Below are positions 23,468-31,578 of a stretch of 64,000 nt of DNA, in pieces (the stretch's first letter is position 1; each line of letters starts with the position of its first letter). Below the pieces are notes generated by a model. That model saw only the letters and a list, made by a program, of their open reading frames with translations, did not search any database and had not been told where the DNA came from. This stretch comes from Micromonospora globbae (lineage in GTDB: Bacteria > Actinomycetota > Actinomycetes > Mycobacteriales > Micromonosporaceae): positions 1-64,000 of the forward strand of contig NZ_RAQQ01000016.1 in assembly GCF_003610785.1 (NCBI RefSeq), written 5' to 3'. Position numbers and translations under genes: made by a program.

Positions 23468-25101
23468 GCGAACGGGAGGAGGGTGCGGTGACCGGAGGGC
23501 ACGCGAGCCCGGCGGACGGCGGTGCGGAGGGTCCGGGCGTGGACGCTCCGCTGGTCGAGGCCCCGGCCGACGCCGTGGCCGGCGAGGTGGTGCTGCGCCT
23601 CACCGACGTGGTCAAGACGTTCCCGGGCGTACGCGCCCTGGACGGTGTGCAGCTGGAGGTCCGTGCCGGCGAGGTGCACTGCCTGCTCGGGCAGAACGGC
23701 GCCGGGAAGTCGACCCTCATCAAGGTGCTGTCCGGCGTGCACCGCCCGGACTCCGGCCAGGTCGAGTGGCGCGGGCAGCCGGTCACCTTCCCGAATCCGC
23801 AGGCCGCCATGCGGGCCGGCATCGCCACGATCTACCAGGAGCTCGACCTGGTGGAGGACCTCTCCGTCGCGGAGAACGCGTTCCTCGGCCACGAACCCCG
23901 CCGGTTCGGCTTCGTCCGTCGCGGGCACATGGCCCGGCGGACCCGGCAGATCCTCGGACGGCTGGGCCACGCCGAGATCCCGCCGAACCGGATGGTGCGC
24001 TCGCTGCCGGCGGCCGGCAAGCAGGTCGTCAGCATGGCCCGTGCGCTGTCGCACGAGGCCCGACTGATCATCATGGACGAGCCGAGCGCCGTGCTGGCCC
24101 ACGACGAGGTCGGCAACCTGTTCCGCATCATCCGGGAGCTGACCGCCCAGGGCATCGCGGTCATCTACATCTCGCACCGGCTGGAGGAGATCCGCGAGAT
24201 CGGCGACCGGGTCACCGTACTCAAGGACGGCCGGACCACGGCGGCGAACCTGCCGGCCCGCGACACCCCGACCCGCGACCTGGTCAGCCGGATGACCGGC
24301 CGCACCATCGAGTACGTCTTCCCGGAGCGGGCGGCCGCGGCGGAGCCGGCGGGGGCCGACCTGCTCGAGGTGCGGGGCCTGACCCGGTCCGGCGAGTTCG
24401 CCGACGTGTCGCTGCGCGTGCGGGCCGGGGAGATCGTGGGCATCGCCGGGCTGGTCGGCTCCGGCCGCTCGGAGCTGCTGGAGACCATCTACGGCGCGCG
24501 CCGGGCCGAGGCCGGGACGGTGCGGATGGGCGGCCGGGTGCTGCGCCCCGGCAGCGTCGGCGCGGCGGTCCGGGCCGGGATGGGCATGGCGCCGGAGGAG
24601 CGCAAGAGTCAGGCGCTGCTGCTCGGCGAGCCCATCTACCGTAACGTCACGCTGGCGACCTTCGCCCGGTACGCGCGAGCCGGCTTCACCGACGCCGGGC
24701 GGGAGCGCGCCGAGGCGGACCGGATCGCCGACAGCCTGGAGCTGCGCCCGCGCGACGTCCGCCGGCCGGTACGCACGCTCTCGGGCGGCAACCAGCAGAA
24801 GGTGGTGGTCGGGCGCTGGCTGCTCGGCGACACGAAGCTGCTGCTGCTCGACGAGCCCACCCGGGGCGTCGACGTCGGCGCCCGGGCCGAGCTGTACCAG
24901 GTCATCCGGTCCCTCGCCGAGCAGGGCGTGGGGGTGCTGCTGGTCTCCAGCGAGGTGCCGGAGGTGCTCGGTCTCGCCGACCGGGTCCTGGTGATGCGCG
25001 AGGGGCGGGTCGTCCGCGAGGCCCCCGCCGGCGAACTTGACGAGAACACCGTCCTCGACCTCGTCATGGCGGGGTCCCTGATGGAAGGCGCGGCGGCATG
25101 A
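23464..25101 (+). CDS. Sugar ABC transporter ATP-binding protein (RbsA/MglA type)
   Basis: The energising subunit of a ribose/galactose-class sugar importer, 545 residues with two fused nucleotide-binding domains. The first has Walker A GQNGAGKST and Walker B LIIMDEPSAVL, with a degenerate signature (LPAAGKQVV in place of LSxGxxQ). The second has the diverged Walker A GLVGSGRSE, signature LSGGNQQKVVVGRWL and Walker B LLLLDEPTRGVD, as usual for CUT2 ATPases. GTG 23464 has GGAG 8 nt upstream and couples to the linking ORF. The in-frame GTG 23488, with GGAGGAGG, is an alternative. Confidence 0.95.
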   Translation: MSEREEGAVTGGHASPADGGAEGPGVDAPLVEAPADAVAGEVVLRLTDVVKTFPGVRALDGVQLEVRAGEVHCLLGQNGAGKSTLIKVLSGVHRPDSGQVEWRGQPVTFPNPQAAMRAGIATIYQELDLVEDLSVAENAFLGHEPRRFGFVRRGHMARRTRQILGRLGHAEIPPNRMVRSLPAAGKQVVSMARALSHEARLIIMDEPSAVLAHDEVGNLFRIIRELTAQGIAVIYISHRLEEIREIGDRVTVLKDGRTTAANLPARDTPTRDLVSRMTGRTIEYVFPERAAAAEPAGADLLEVRGLTRSGEFADVSLRVRAGEIVGIAGLVGSGRSELLETIYGARRAEAGTVRMGGRVLRPGSVGAAVRAGMGMAPEERKSQALLLGEPIYRNVTLATFARYARAGFTDAGRERAEADRIADSLELRPRDVRRPVRTLSGGNQQKVVVGRWLLGDTKLLLLDEPTRGVDVGARAELYQVIRSLAEQGVGVLLVSSEVPEVLGLADRVLVMREGRVVREAPAGELDENTVLDLVMAGSLMEGAAA

Positions 25102-25172
25102 GCGAGCGGATCGTCCATACAACGCGGCTGGGCGTCGGGCCGCTGTGGAGCGGAACCGAGGTGGCGGCGTGA
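25098..25172 (+). CDS. 24-codon linking ORF after the ABC ATPase
   Basis: ATG 25098 overlaps the ATPase stop (ATGA). After 24 codons the TGA 25170-25172 overlaps the GTG of the next tiny ORF (GTGA). The peptide begins MSERIV and ends GTEVAA; no homologue is recognised. It is the first of three consecutive tiny ORFs between the ATPase and the permease. Confidence 0.4.
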   Translation: MSERIVHTTRLGVGPLWSGTEVAA

Positions 25173-25252
25173 GCGAGCGTAGCGAGCGAACCGTCAGGCA
25201 CTGCGCGGATGAGCGTCACGGCGGCACCGACCGAAGGGAGGTGGCGGCGTGA
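25169..25252 (+). CDS. 27-codon linking ORF, first copy
   Basis: GTG 25169 (with GAGGTGG upstream) opens 27 codons ending at TGA 25250-25252, which overlaps the next GTG by GTGA. The peptide begins VSERSERTVRH and is Arg-rich. It is identical to the following copy because of the 80-bp duplication. Whether it is made as a peptide is unknown. Confidence 0.4.
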   Translation: MSERSERTVRHCADERHGGTDRREVAA

Positions 25253-25332
25253 GCGAGCGTAGCGAGCGAACCGTCAGGCACTGCGCGGATGAGCGTCACG
25301 GCGGCACCGACCGAAGGGAGGTGGCGGCGTGA
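25249..25332 (+). CDS. 27-codon linking ORF, second copy
   Basis: An exact repeat of the preceding ORF. Its TGA (25330-25332) overlaps the permease GTG at 25329 as GTGA. The spacing keeps an unbroken chain of 4-nt overlaps from the ATPase to the permease despite the duplication, because the 80-bp unit plus the overlap keeps the stop/start register. Confidence 0.4.
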   Translation: MSERSERTVRHCADERHGGTDRREVAA

Positions 25333-26444
25333 GCGAGGTGACGGAGACCCCCGCCGCGGAGCGGGCGGCAAAGCTGCCGGCGCAGTCGCCGCCGGTGGAC
25401 CCGGCCGAGACCGCGGCCGCGGGCCACGCGGCCACCGGCCGGCTCTCCTGGTGGCGCGGCGACGGTGGTGAGGGCGCCCGCCGCAACCTCGGGCTGATCG
25501 GGGTCCTGGTGGCCCTCATCGTGATCGGCATCGTCACCCGGCCCGACCTCTACGGCGACTCGAGCTGGGTGTGGAGCAACTTCCTGACCATCCTGAAGCT
25601 GGCGTCCGTGGTCGGCGTGGTGACCGTCGGCATGACCTTCGTGATCATCGGCGGTGGCATCGACCTCTCGGTCGGCGCGATCGTCGCACTGGCCGGGGTG
25701 TGGGCCACCACGGTGGCCACCCAGAGCTACGGCGCCGGCGGCATGATCTTCTGCGCGCTGACCGTGGGCCTCGGTGTCGGCCTCGTCAACGGCCTGCTCA
25801 TCTCGTACGGCCGGCTGGTGCCGTTCATCGCCACGCTGGCGATGCTCGTGGCGGCGCGGGGTCTGGCGGCGGAGATCTCCAACAAGCAGACCCAGGTGTC
25901 GGACAACAACACGATCAACAGCATCGCCAGCACGAACCTGCTCGGCATCCCGCTGCTGGTCTACATCCTCGCGGCGGTCGTCATCGCCGGTTGGGTGCTG
26001 CTCAACCGCACCACCTTCGGCCGGCGGACGGTGGCGGTGGGCGGCAACCCGGAGGCGGCGCGGCTGGCCGGCATCAACGTCAAGCGGCACACGCTGCTGC
26101 TCTACGCGCTGTCCGGGCTCTGCTGCGGCATCGCCGCGATCATGCTCACGGCCCAGGCCACCTCGGCCCAGGCCGCGATGGCGAACCTGTACGAGCTGGA
26201 CGCGATCGCCGCCGCGATCATCGGCGGCACGCTGCTCAGCGGCGGGCGGGGGACCATCATCGGCTCCCTCCTCGGGGTGATCATCTTCTCGACGATCACC
26301 AACCTCTTCGCGATCAACGGCCTCTCCACCGAGGCCCAGAACATGGTCAAGGGCGGCATCATCGTGGCGGCCGTCCTGGTCCAGCAGGTGCACTTCCGCA
26401 GCCTCACCCAGTTCCTCAGCCGCAACCGGCTCACCACCACCTGA
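25329..26444 (+). CDS. Sugar ABC transporter permease (RbsC-like)
   Basis: The membrane subunit of the CUT2 sugar importer, 371 residues with about ten helices after a ~55-residue Ala/Pro-rich cytoplasmic leader. Family marks are TVGMTFVIIGGGIDLSVGAI near residue 100, VPFIATLAMLVAARGLA, and the EAA-like loop FGRRTVAVGGNPEAARLAGI. The closing segment is LSTEAQNMVKGGIIVAAVL. GTG 25329 has GGGAGG upstream and couples to the tiny-ORF chain. The binding protein follows after 95 bp that contain a hairpin. Confidence 0.95.
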   Translation: MSEVTETPAAERAAKLPAQSPPVDPAETAAAGHAATGRLSWWRGDGGEGARRNLGLIGVLVALIVIGIVTRPDLYGDSSWVWSNFLTILKLASVVGVVTVGMTFVIIGGGIDLSVGAIVALAGVWATTVATQSYGAGGMIFCALTVGLGVGLVNGLLISYGRLVPFIATLAMLVAARGLAAEISNKQTQVSDNNTINSIASTNLLGIPLLVYILAAVVIAGWVLLNRTTFGRRTVAVGGNPEAARLAGINVKRHTLLLYALSGLCCGIAAIMLTAQATSAQAAMANLYELDAIAAAIIGGTLLSGGRGTIIGSLLGVIIFSTITNLFAINGLSTEAQNMVKGGIIVAAVLVQQVHFRSLTQFLSRNRLTTT

Positions 26445-26463
26445 CCCCACCACCGCACATCCG

Positions 26464-26488
26464 GGCCACCGCGCAGGCGACGGTGGCC
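26464..26488 (+). terminator. Intercistronic hairpin before the binding-protein gene
   Basis: GGCCACCG (26464-26471) and CGGTGGCC (26481-26488) form a perfect 8-bp stem. Its place between permease and binding protein suggests partial termination or mRNA end protection. No T tract follows, so full termination is unlikely. Confidence 0.45.
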
Positions 26489-26539
26489 GGGCCTCGCACA
26501 CCCTTTCCACTCCCACCACCGCGAATACAGGAGGTCGTC

Positions 26540-27601
26540 ATGACCCAGCACAGTCGCGACCTGTCACGCCGCCGCCTGCTCTTCGGCGGGGCCGCCGTCG
26601 GCGCCGGCGTGCTGCTGGCCGGTTGCACCAGCAACGAGAGCCAGGAGCCGACCACGGCGCAGACCAAGGGCGCCGACGCCGCGGCCGGCGGCAACGCCGC
26701 GCCGGGCGAGCGGGTGACCATCGGCTTCTCCGCCCCGGCCGCCGACCACGGCTGGATCGCCGCGATCACCAACAACGCCAAGGCGCAGGCCGCCGCGTAC
26801 TCCGACGTGGAGTTCAAGACGGTCGAGGCCGGCGCCGACGCGGCGGCCCAGCGGGCGGCGCTGTCCACGCTCCTGTCCCAGAAGCCGGACGTGATCGTGC
26901 TGCTGCCGCACGACGGCAAGGAACTCAACGCGTTCGGCCTGGAGGCCATGCAGGCCGGCGTCCCGGTGGTCAACCTGGACCGCGCCTTCCCCGACGCCAA
27001 GGCGTACCGGCTCCAGATCAAGGGCGACAACTACGGCATGGGCGTGGCCGCGGCGACGTACATCGCCGAGCAGCTCAAGGCCAAGGGGGTCAGCAACCCG
27101 GTGATCGGCGAGATCGCCGGCATCGACTCGCTGGAGCTGACGCAGGAGCGCTCGAAGGGCTTCGCGGACACCCTGGCCCAGCACGGGCTGAAGGTCGCCA
27201 ACCGGCGGGCCGCCGAGTTCACCGCGGACTCCGGCCAGCAGGCGGCGACCGGCCTGCTCCAGGCGCTGCCGAAGATCGACGCGATCTGGAACCACGACGA
27301 CGACCAGGGCATCGGCGTGCTGGCCGCGATCAACCAGGCCAACCGCAAGGAGTTCTTCATGGTCGGCGGCGCCGGCTCGAAGAAGGCGATGGAGGACATC
27401 CAGGCCGACAACACGGTGCTGAAGGCCACCGTCACCTACAGCCCGTCGATGGCGTCCTCGGCCATCTCGCTGGCCCGGCTGATCGCCCAGGGCAAGGGGA
27501 TGTCGGACCTCGTCGAGCTCCAGGTGCCCAAGGAGATCATCCTCGCCTCCGAAACGATCACCAAGGAGAACGTGAGCAACTACCTCAAGCTCGGGTTCTG
27601 A
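26540..27601 (+). CDS. Sugar-binding lipoprotein of the ABC importer
   Basis: The extracellular receptor of the CUT2 importer, 353 residues, periplasmic-binding-protein type 4 (RbsB-like). It has a twin-arginine signal (SRRRLLFGG) joined to a lipobox LLAGC, so it is a Tat-exported lipoprotein. The mature part shows ADHGWIAAITNNAKAQA, LSQKPDVIVLLPHDGKEL, GVPVVNLDRAFPDA and an IWNHDDDQGIGVLAAI hinge segment. The start has GGAGGTCGTC directly ahead. With the Gfo/Idh/MocA gene downstream, it suggests uptake of an inositol- or oxidised-sugar-like ligand. Confidence 0.95.
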   Translation: MTQHSRDLSRRRLLFGGAAVGAGVLLAGCTSNESQEPTTAQTKGADAAAGGNAAPGERVTIGFSAPAADHGWIAAITNNAKAQAAAYSDVEFKTVEAGADAAAQRAALSTLLSQKPDVIVLLPHDGKELNAFGLEAMQAGVPVVNLDRAFPDAKAYRLQIKGDNYGMGVAAATYIAEQLKAKGVSNPVIGEIAGIDSLELTQERSKGFADTLAQHGLKVANRRAAEFTADSGQQAATGLLQALPKIDAIWNHDDDQGIGVLAAINQANRKEFFMVGGAGSKKAMEDIQADNTVLKATVTYSPSMASSAISLARLIAQGKGMSDLVELQVPKEIILASETITKENVSNYLKLGF

Positions 27602-27623
27602 CACATCTGGGGGGAGACCCACC

Positions 27624-28856
27624 TTGTCCACTACAGACATGCAACTGCGGGTCGGCATGGTCGGCTACGCGTTCATGGGCGCCGCGCACTCGCAGGCCTG
27701 GCGCACCGTGAACCGGGTGTACGACCTGCCGGCGCGGGCCCGGATGGCGCTGATCTGCGGCCGGGACGCCGGGAACGTGGCGGAGGCCGCCGACCGGCTC
27801 GGCTGGGACGCGTACACCACGGACTGGCGTGACCTGGTCAGCCGGGACGACATCGACGTGGTCGACGTCTGCACACCGGGCGACAGCCACGCCGAGATCG
27901 CGCTCGCCGCGCTGGCCGCCGGCAAGCACGTCCTGTGCGAGAAGCCGCTGGCCAACACCGTGGAGGAGGCGAGGGCGATGGCCGCCGCGGCGGCCACGGC
28001 CCGGGCCTCCGGTGTGCGGTCGATGTGCGGCTTCAACTACCGCCGGGTGCCCGCGGTCGCGATGATGCGCAGACTGGTCGCCGACGGACGGCTCGGCGTG
28101 ATCCGGCACGTCCGGGCGGCCTACCTGCAGGACTGGATCGTGGACCCGCAGTTCCCGCTGGTGTGGCGGCTGCAGAAGGACAGGGCGGGCTCCGGCGCGC
28201 TCGGCGACATCGGCGCGCACATCATCGACCTGACCCAGTACGTGACCGGCCAGCGGATCACCGGGGTGAGCGCCGTGACGGAGACGTTCGTCAAGGAGCG
28301 GCCGTTGCCGGCGGGGTCGAGCGGGCTGGCGGCCACGGTGGACGGCTCGGTGGACGGGCACGCCGACGGCGCGGGCCCGGCCACCGGTCCGGTCACCGTC
28401 GACGACGCCGCGCTGTTCGTGGCGCGGCTCGACGGCGGCGCGCTGGCCACGTACGAGGCGAGCCGCTTCGCCACGGGGCGCAAGAACGCCCTGCGTGTGG
28501 AGATCAACGGCTCGCTGGGCAGTGTGGTGTTCGATCTGGAGCGCCTCAACGAGCTGGAGTTCTACGACGCGACGCTGCCCACCGCCGAGCAGGGCTTCAG
28601 CCGCATCCTGGTGACCGAGGGCGACCACCCGTACATGTCGGCCTGGTGGCCGCCGGGGCACATCATCGGCTACGAGCACTCGTTCACGCACCAGATGCGT
28701 GACTTCATCGAGGCGATCGCCACCGGCACCGATCCGGAGCCGTCCTTCGCCGACGCCCTCCAGGTCCAGCTCGTGCTGGACGCCGTGGTCCGCTCGGCCG
28801 AGCTGGGCTCGTCGTGGACCGACGTGGAGCCGACCCTGACCGCGGTGGCGGTCTGA
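27624..28856 (+). CDS. Gfo/Idh/MocA family oxidoreductase
   Basis: An NAD(P)-dependent sugar or cyclitol dehydrogenase, 410 residues. The N-terminal Rossmann fold (VGMVGYAFMGAAHSQAW) and the family catalytic signature HVLCEKPLANTVEEA with the invariant EKP are clear. The C-terminal domain has FNYRRVPAVAMMRRL and the substrate-site GSGALGDIGAHIIDL. TTG 27624 follows GGGGGGAG. It closes the ABC operon, so it probably oxidises the imported sugar. ThuB-type enzymes making 3-keto-disaccharides belong to this family. Two strong hairpins follow. Confidence 0.95.
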   Translation: MSTTDMQLRVGMVGYAFMGAAHSQAWRTVNRVYDLPARARMALICGRDAGNVAEAADRLGWDAYTTDWRDLVSRDDIDVVDVCTPGDSHAEIALAALAAGKHVLCEKPLANTVEEARAMAAAAATARASGVRSMCGFNYRRVPAVAMMRRLVADGRLGVIRHVRAAYLQDWIVDPQFPLVWRLQKDRAGSGALGDIGAHIIDLTQYVTGQRITGVSAVTETFVKERPLPAGSSGLAATVDGSVDGHADGAGPATGPVTVDDAALFVARLDGGALATYEASRFATGRKNALRVEINGSLGSVVFDLERLNELEFYDATLPTAEQGFSRILVTEGDHPYMSAWWPPGHIIGYEHSFTHQMRDFIEAIATGTDPEPSFADALQVQLVLDAVVRSAELGSSWTDVEPTLTAVAV

Positions 28857-28860
28857 CCGT

Positions 28861-28932
28861 CGGCCCGGCCGGGTCCGCCCGGCCGGGCCGGAGACCCTGT
28901 CCGCCCGCGGGGCGGTGACGACACCGCCCCGC
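28861..28932 (+). terminator. Double hairpin terminator of the sugar ABC operon
   Basis: A 13-bp perfect stem (28861-28873 with 28878-28890, TCCG loop) is followed 16 nt on by an 11-bp perfect stem (28907-28917 with 28922-28932, ACGA loop). The pair starts 4 nt past the operon's last stop codon. Confidence 0.9.
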
Positions 28933-29130
28933 CCGAGAACCTTTCCGGACCGACCGGCGAGGGCCGGCCGCGGTTGCGCCCCGCGGCCGGGACGAGGTCG
29001 GGTCCGAAAGGGCGTGCACCCGGGCGACGTGCCCGGTGGCACACGCAGGACGGCCGTCCGGTGTGGCCGGACCGGGATTCCCCGGCCGCACCGGAGGGCC
29101 GCCACCACCCACGACGATCCGGAGGAGCAG

Positions 29131-29202
29131 ATGGCACCGCCCGCCTCCCGCGCGACCGTCACCGACCTGTCCCGCCCACCCGCCGCGGGCCGCGGCCGCT
29201 GA
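29131..29202 (+). CDS. 23-codon ORF with strong ribosome site
   Basis: ATG 29131 follows GGAGGAG by 3 nt, and the frame closes at TGA 29200-29202. The peptide starts MAPPASRATV and is Ala/Pro/Arg-rich, with no recognisable motif. It lies 49 nt before an 11-bp hairpin and 272 nt before the ebo-like operon. It could be a leader peptide, a decayed gene start, or chance. Confidence 0.3.
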   Translation: MAPPASRATVTDLSRPPAAGRGR

Positions 29203-29250
29203 GACGTCCGGCCGGGGCGGCGGGCCACCGCCCCGACGCGGATACGGGGG

Positions 29251-29282
29251 AGGCAGGGTCGCGACGCCGACCGACCCTGCCT
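29251..29282 (+). terminator. 11-bp hairpin in the leader region
   Basis: AGGCAGGGTCG (29251-29261) pairs perfectly with CGACCCTGCCT (29272-29282) over a 10-nt loop. It would isolate the promoter at 29429 from upstream transcription. Confidence 0.55.
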
Positions 29283-29428
29283 GCCAGCCCCGTCCGTCCG
29301 CACCCGCACCGGGTCGCCGGTCCGGCGCCGTCGCCGCCGACGTCGACGCCGGGCCGCTCCGGGGCGGACGGGCGGACGGGGCCCATCCGCTCACACCCAT
29401 AGTTTTCCGGAGCAACTTCTGATATCAA

Positions 29429-29434
29429 TATAAT
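29429..29434 (+). promoter_or_regulatory. Promoter -10 of the ebo-like operon
   Basis: A perfect TATAAT lies in a 40-bp A+T-rich island, 40 nt before the ATG of the inositol-phosphate synthase gene. No good -35 is seen at 16-18 bp, so an activator may be needed. The start codon has GGGGAAGGGG (29461-29470). Confidence 0.6.
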
Positions 29435-29474
29435 TCGATGCACAACGGTCCTCCTTGACCGGGGAAGGGGCGCC

Positions 29475-30641
29475 ATGCGTACGGGTGTCTGGCTGGTGGG
29501 GGCGCGCGGCTCGGTCGCGACCACGAGCATCGTCGGAGGTCTCGCCCTGCGGGCCCACCTCGCGGGGCCGACCGGATGCGTCACCGAACTCCCCGAGCTG
29601 CGCGGCCCCGCGCTCCCGGCCTTCGCCGACCTGGTGTTCGGCGGCCACGACGTGGCCACGACCCCGCTGGCCAAGCGCGCCGAGACGCTGGCCGCCGCCG
29701 GTGTCCTGCCCGGCCGCCTGGTCGCCGCGCTCCCTGACGAACTGGCCGCCGTCGAGGAGGAGCTGCGCTGCGCGCCCGGCGGCGACACCCCGGCCGACCG
29801 GGTCGCCGCCGTCGTCCGCGACCTCACCGACTTCCGCGACCGGCACCGGCTGGACCGGGTGGTCGTGGTCAACGTGTCGTCCACCGAACCGGCGGCGCAC
29901 CCGCACCCCGCGCACGCCGACCTGGCCGCGCTGCGCGACGCGCTGGCCGACACCCCCGACGTCCTGCCGGCCAGCTCGCTCTACGCGTACGCGGCGCTTC
30001 AGGCCGGCTGCCCCTACGTCGACTTCACCCCGTCCACGGGCGCCCGGCTGCCGGCGCTGCACGCGCTGGCCGTCGAGCGCGGCCTGCCGTACGCCGGCCA
30101 CGACGGCAAGACCGGGGAGACCCTCGTCAAGTCGGTGCTGGCCCCGATGTTCGCGATGCGCCACCTGCGGGTGCGCTCCTGGTCCGGCCTGAACCTGCTG
30201 GGCGGCGGCGACGGCGCCAACCTGGCCGACCCGGCCGCCAACGCCGCCAAGGTGGAGAGCAAACAGCGCGTGCTCGGCGAGACGCTTGGCTACGTGCCGC
30301 AGGGCGAGACCCGCATCGACTACGTGGAGGACCTCGGCGACTTCAAGACCGCCTGGGACCTGGTCACGTTCACCGGCTTCCTCGACACCCGGATGCGCAT
30401 GGAGTTCACCTGGCACGGCTGCGACTCGGCGCTCGCCGCGCCGCTCGTGCTCGACCTGGCCCGGCTCACCGCCGCCGCCCACGCGGCCGGCCGCGTGGGC
30501 CCGCTGACCGAGCTGGCGTTCTTCTTCAAGGACCCGCTCGGAGCGCCGACCCACTCGCTCGCCGAGCAGTGGGCGCGGCTCACGGAGTTCACCCGCGACC
30601 TGCACGCCGGGAAGGAGAACGCCGATGGCCACGCTGGCTGA
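29475..30641 (+). CDS. Inositol-3-phosphate synthase family protein
   Basis: An NAD-dependent sugar-phosphate cyclase of the Ino1 family, 388 residues. The Rossmann start is VGARGSVATT. The family core appears as GHDGKTGETLVKS, SGLNLLGGGDGANLADP, KVESKQRVL, the lysine motif GDFKTAWD and CDSALAAPLVLDLARL, so the catalytic Lys and Asp positions look intact. It opens an eight-gene operon in place of the dehydroquinate-synthase-like EboD of other ebo clusters. It may make a cyclitol phosphate for a dedicated pathway instead of housekeeping inositol. It overlaps the next gene by 17 nt. Confidence 0.92.
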   Translation: MRTGVWLVGARGSVATTSIVGGLALRAHLAGPTGCVTELPELRGPALPAFADLVFGGHDVATTPLAKRAETLAAAGVLPGRLVAALPDELAAVEEELRCAPGGDTPADRVAAVVRDLTDFRDRHRLDRVVVVNVSSTEPAAHPHPAHADLAALRDALADTPDVLPASSLYAYAALQAGCPYVDFTPSTGARLPALHALAVERGLPYAGHDGKTGETLVKSVLAPMFAMRHLRVRSWSGLNLLGGGDGANLADPAANAAKVESKQRVLGETLGYVPQGETRIDYVEDLGDFKTAWDLVTFTGFLDTRMRMEFTWHGCDSALAAPLVLDLARLTAAAHAAGRVGPLTELAFFFKDPLGAPTHSLAEQWARLTEFTRDLHAGKENADGHAG

Positions 30642-31578
30642 CCTGGCCGAGCTGGTCCGCGCGCCGGCCGCGCTCTCGGTCCCCGGTGACGTCGTCGCCG
30701 GCGCCGCGGCGGCTGGAGCACTCGACCGGCGCACGCCCGCCCTGGCCGGCGCCTCGGTGCTGCTGTACTGGGCCGGCATGGCCGCCAACGACTGGGCGGA
30801 CCGCGACCTGGACGCCGTCGAGCGGCCCGAACGGCCGATCCCCAGCGGCCGGGTCCGCCCCGGCACGGCGGTCGGGCTGGCCGCCGGCCTCACCGCGGCC
30901 GGGCTGGCCCTCGCCACCGCCGCCGGGGGCCGGCGCGCCGCGGCGGTCGCGGTGCCCCTGGCCGCGGCCGTCTGGGGGTACGACCTGCGCGCGAAGAACA
31001 CCGCCGCCGGCCCGGCCGTGATGGCCGCCTGCCGGGGGCTGGACGTGCTGCTCGGCGCCGCCACCGGCGGCCGGCCGGCCCGCGCCCTGCCGGCGGCGCT
31101 CACCGTGGCCGCGCACACCTGGACGGTCACCGCGCTCTCCCGCCGGGAGGTCACCGGCACCGACCCGACCCTGCCGCTCGGCACCCTCGCCGGCACCGCC
31201 GTCGTCGCGGCGACCGCGGCCCGGGCAGCACGCCGTACCCCCGCGACCGCCACCCCCGGTCCGGCCGACGCCTCCGCCGCGGCGGGGCGGCGCGGTGCCC
31301 GTACGCCGAGGGAGGCGTCGCGTCGCGGCGCGCTCGCCGCGCTCGTGCCGGCCGCGCTGGCCACCTGGTACGCCACGGGTTACGGCGCGGCGCAGGCCCG
31401 CGTGGTCGCCGAACCCACGGCCGGGCGGGTCCGGGCGGCGGTCGGCGCGGGCATCACCGGGCTGCCCGCGCTCCAGGGCGCGCTCACCGCCCGTGGCGGG
31501 GCCGGCCTGCTGGGGCTCGTGGTCGCCGCCGCGGCGCCGATCGGTCGGCGCCTGGCCCGGAAGGTCTCGCCGACATGA
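30625..31578 (+). CDS. eboC: UbiA-type prenyltransferase (EboC-like, SCO3242 family)
   Basis: An integral-membrane prenyltransferase, 317 residues with about eight or nine helices. Both Asp-rich sites of the superfamily are present: NDWADRDLDAVERPERPIPS (first, NDxxDxxxD) and WGYDLRAKN (second). It transfers a prenyl chain from a prenyl diphosphate to an acceptor at the membrane. An Ala/Arg-rich cytoplasmic loop (about residues 190-240) is longer than usual. ATG 30625 has GGAAGGAG upstream. Its neighbours supply a cyclitol phosphate and a prenyl diphosphate, suggesting the two substrates. Confidence 0.88.
   Translation: MATLADLAELVRAPAALSVPGDVVAGAAAAGALDRRTPALAGASVLLYWAGMAANDWADRDLDAVERPERPIPSGRVRPGTAVGLAAGLTAAGLALATAAGGRRAAAVAVPLAAAVWGYDLRAKNTAAGPAVMAACRGLDVLLGAATGGRPARALPAALTVAAHTWTVTALSRREVTGTDPTLPLGTLAGTAVVAATAARAARRTPATATPGPADASAAAGRRGARTPREASRRGALAALVPAALATWYATGYGAAQARVVAEPTAGRVRAAVGAGITGLPALQGALTARGGAGLLGLVVAAAAPIGRRLARKVSPT

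Larger units (their letters stand above)
25158..25337 (+). repeat. 80-bp perfect tandem duplication of a gene-start region
   Basis: The sequence 25161-25240 is repeated exactly at 25241-25320. A third partial copy at 25321-25337 merges into the permease start. Each copy carries GAGGTGGCGGC followed by GTGAGCGAG, a ribosome site and start codon. Copies one and two therefore initiate tiny ORFs, and the third starts the permease. Perfect identity implies a recent duplication. Confidence 0.95.
28933..29474 (+). other. Long gene-poor leader before the ebo-like operon
   Basis: No protein gene of normal length is supported. The stretch holds a 23-codon ORF with a good ribosome site (29131), an 11-bp hairpin (29251-29282), and an abrupt A+T-rich promoter island (about 29400-29445) in otherwise very G+C-rich DNA. 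The first ~200 bases are low-complexity and may be decayed coding sequence. Confidence 0.6.

Noticed and set aside
25158..25337. Possible CRISPR array
   Set aside because: The units are directly adjacent 80-bp copies with no unique spacers, and there are no cas genes.
29475..30641. Housekeeping ino1 for mycothiol and phosphatidylinositol
   Set aside because: It sits in a tightly coupled ebo-like operon and its Rossmann start (GARGSVATT) differs from what I recall of the mycobacterial Ino1. A housekeeping role cannot be fully excluded, but context argues against it.
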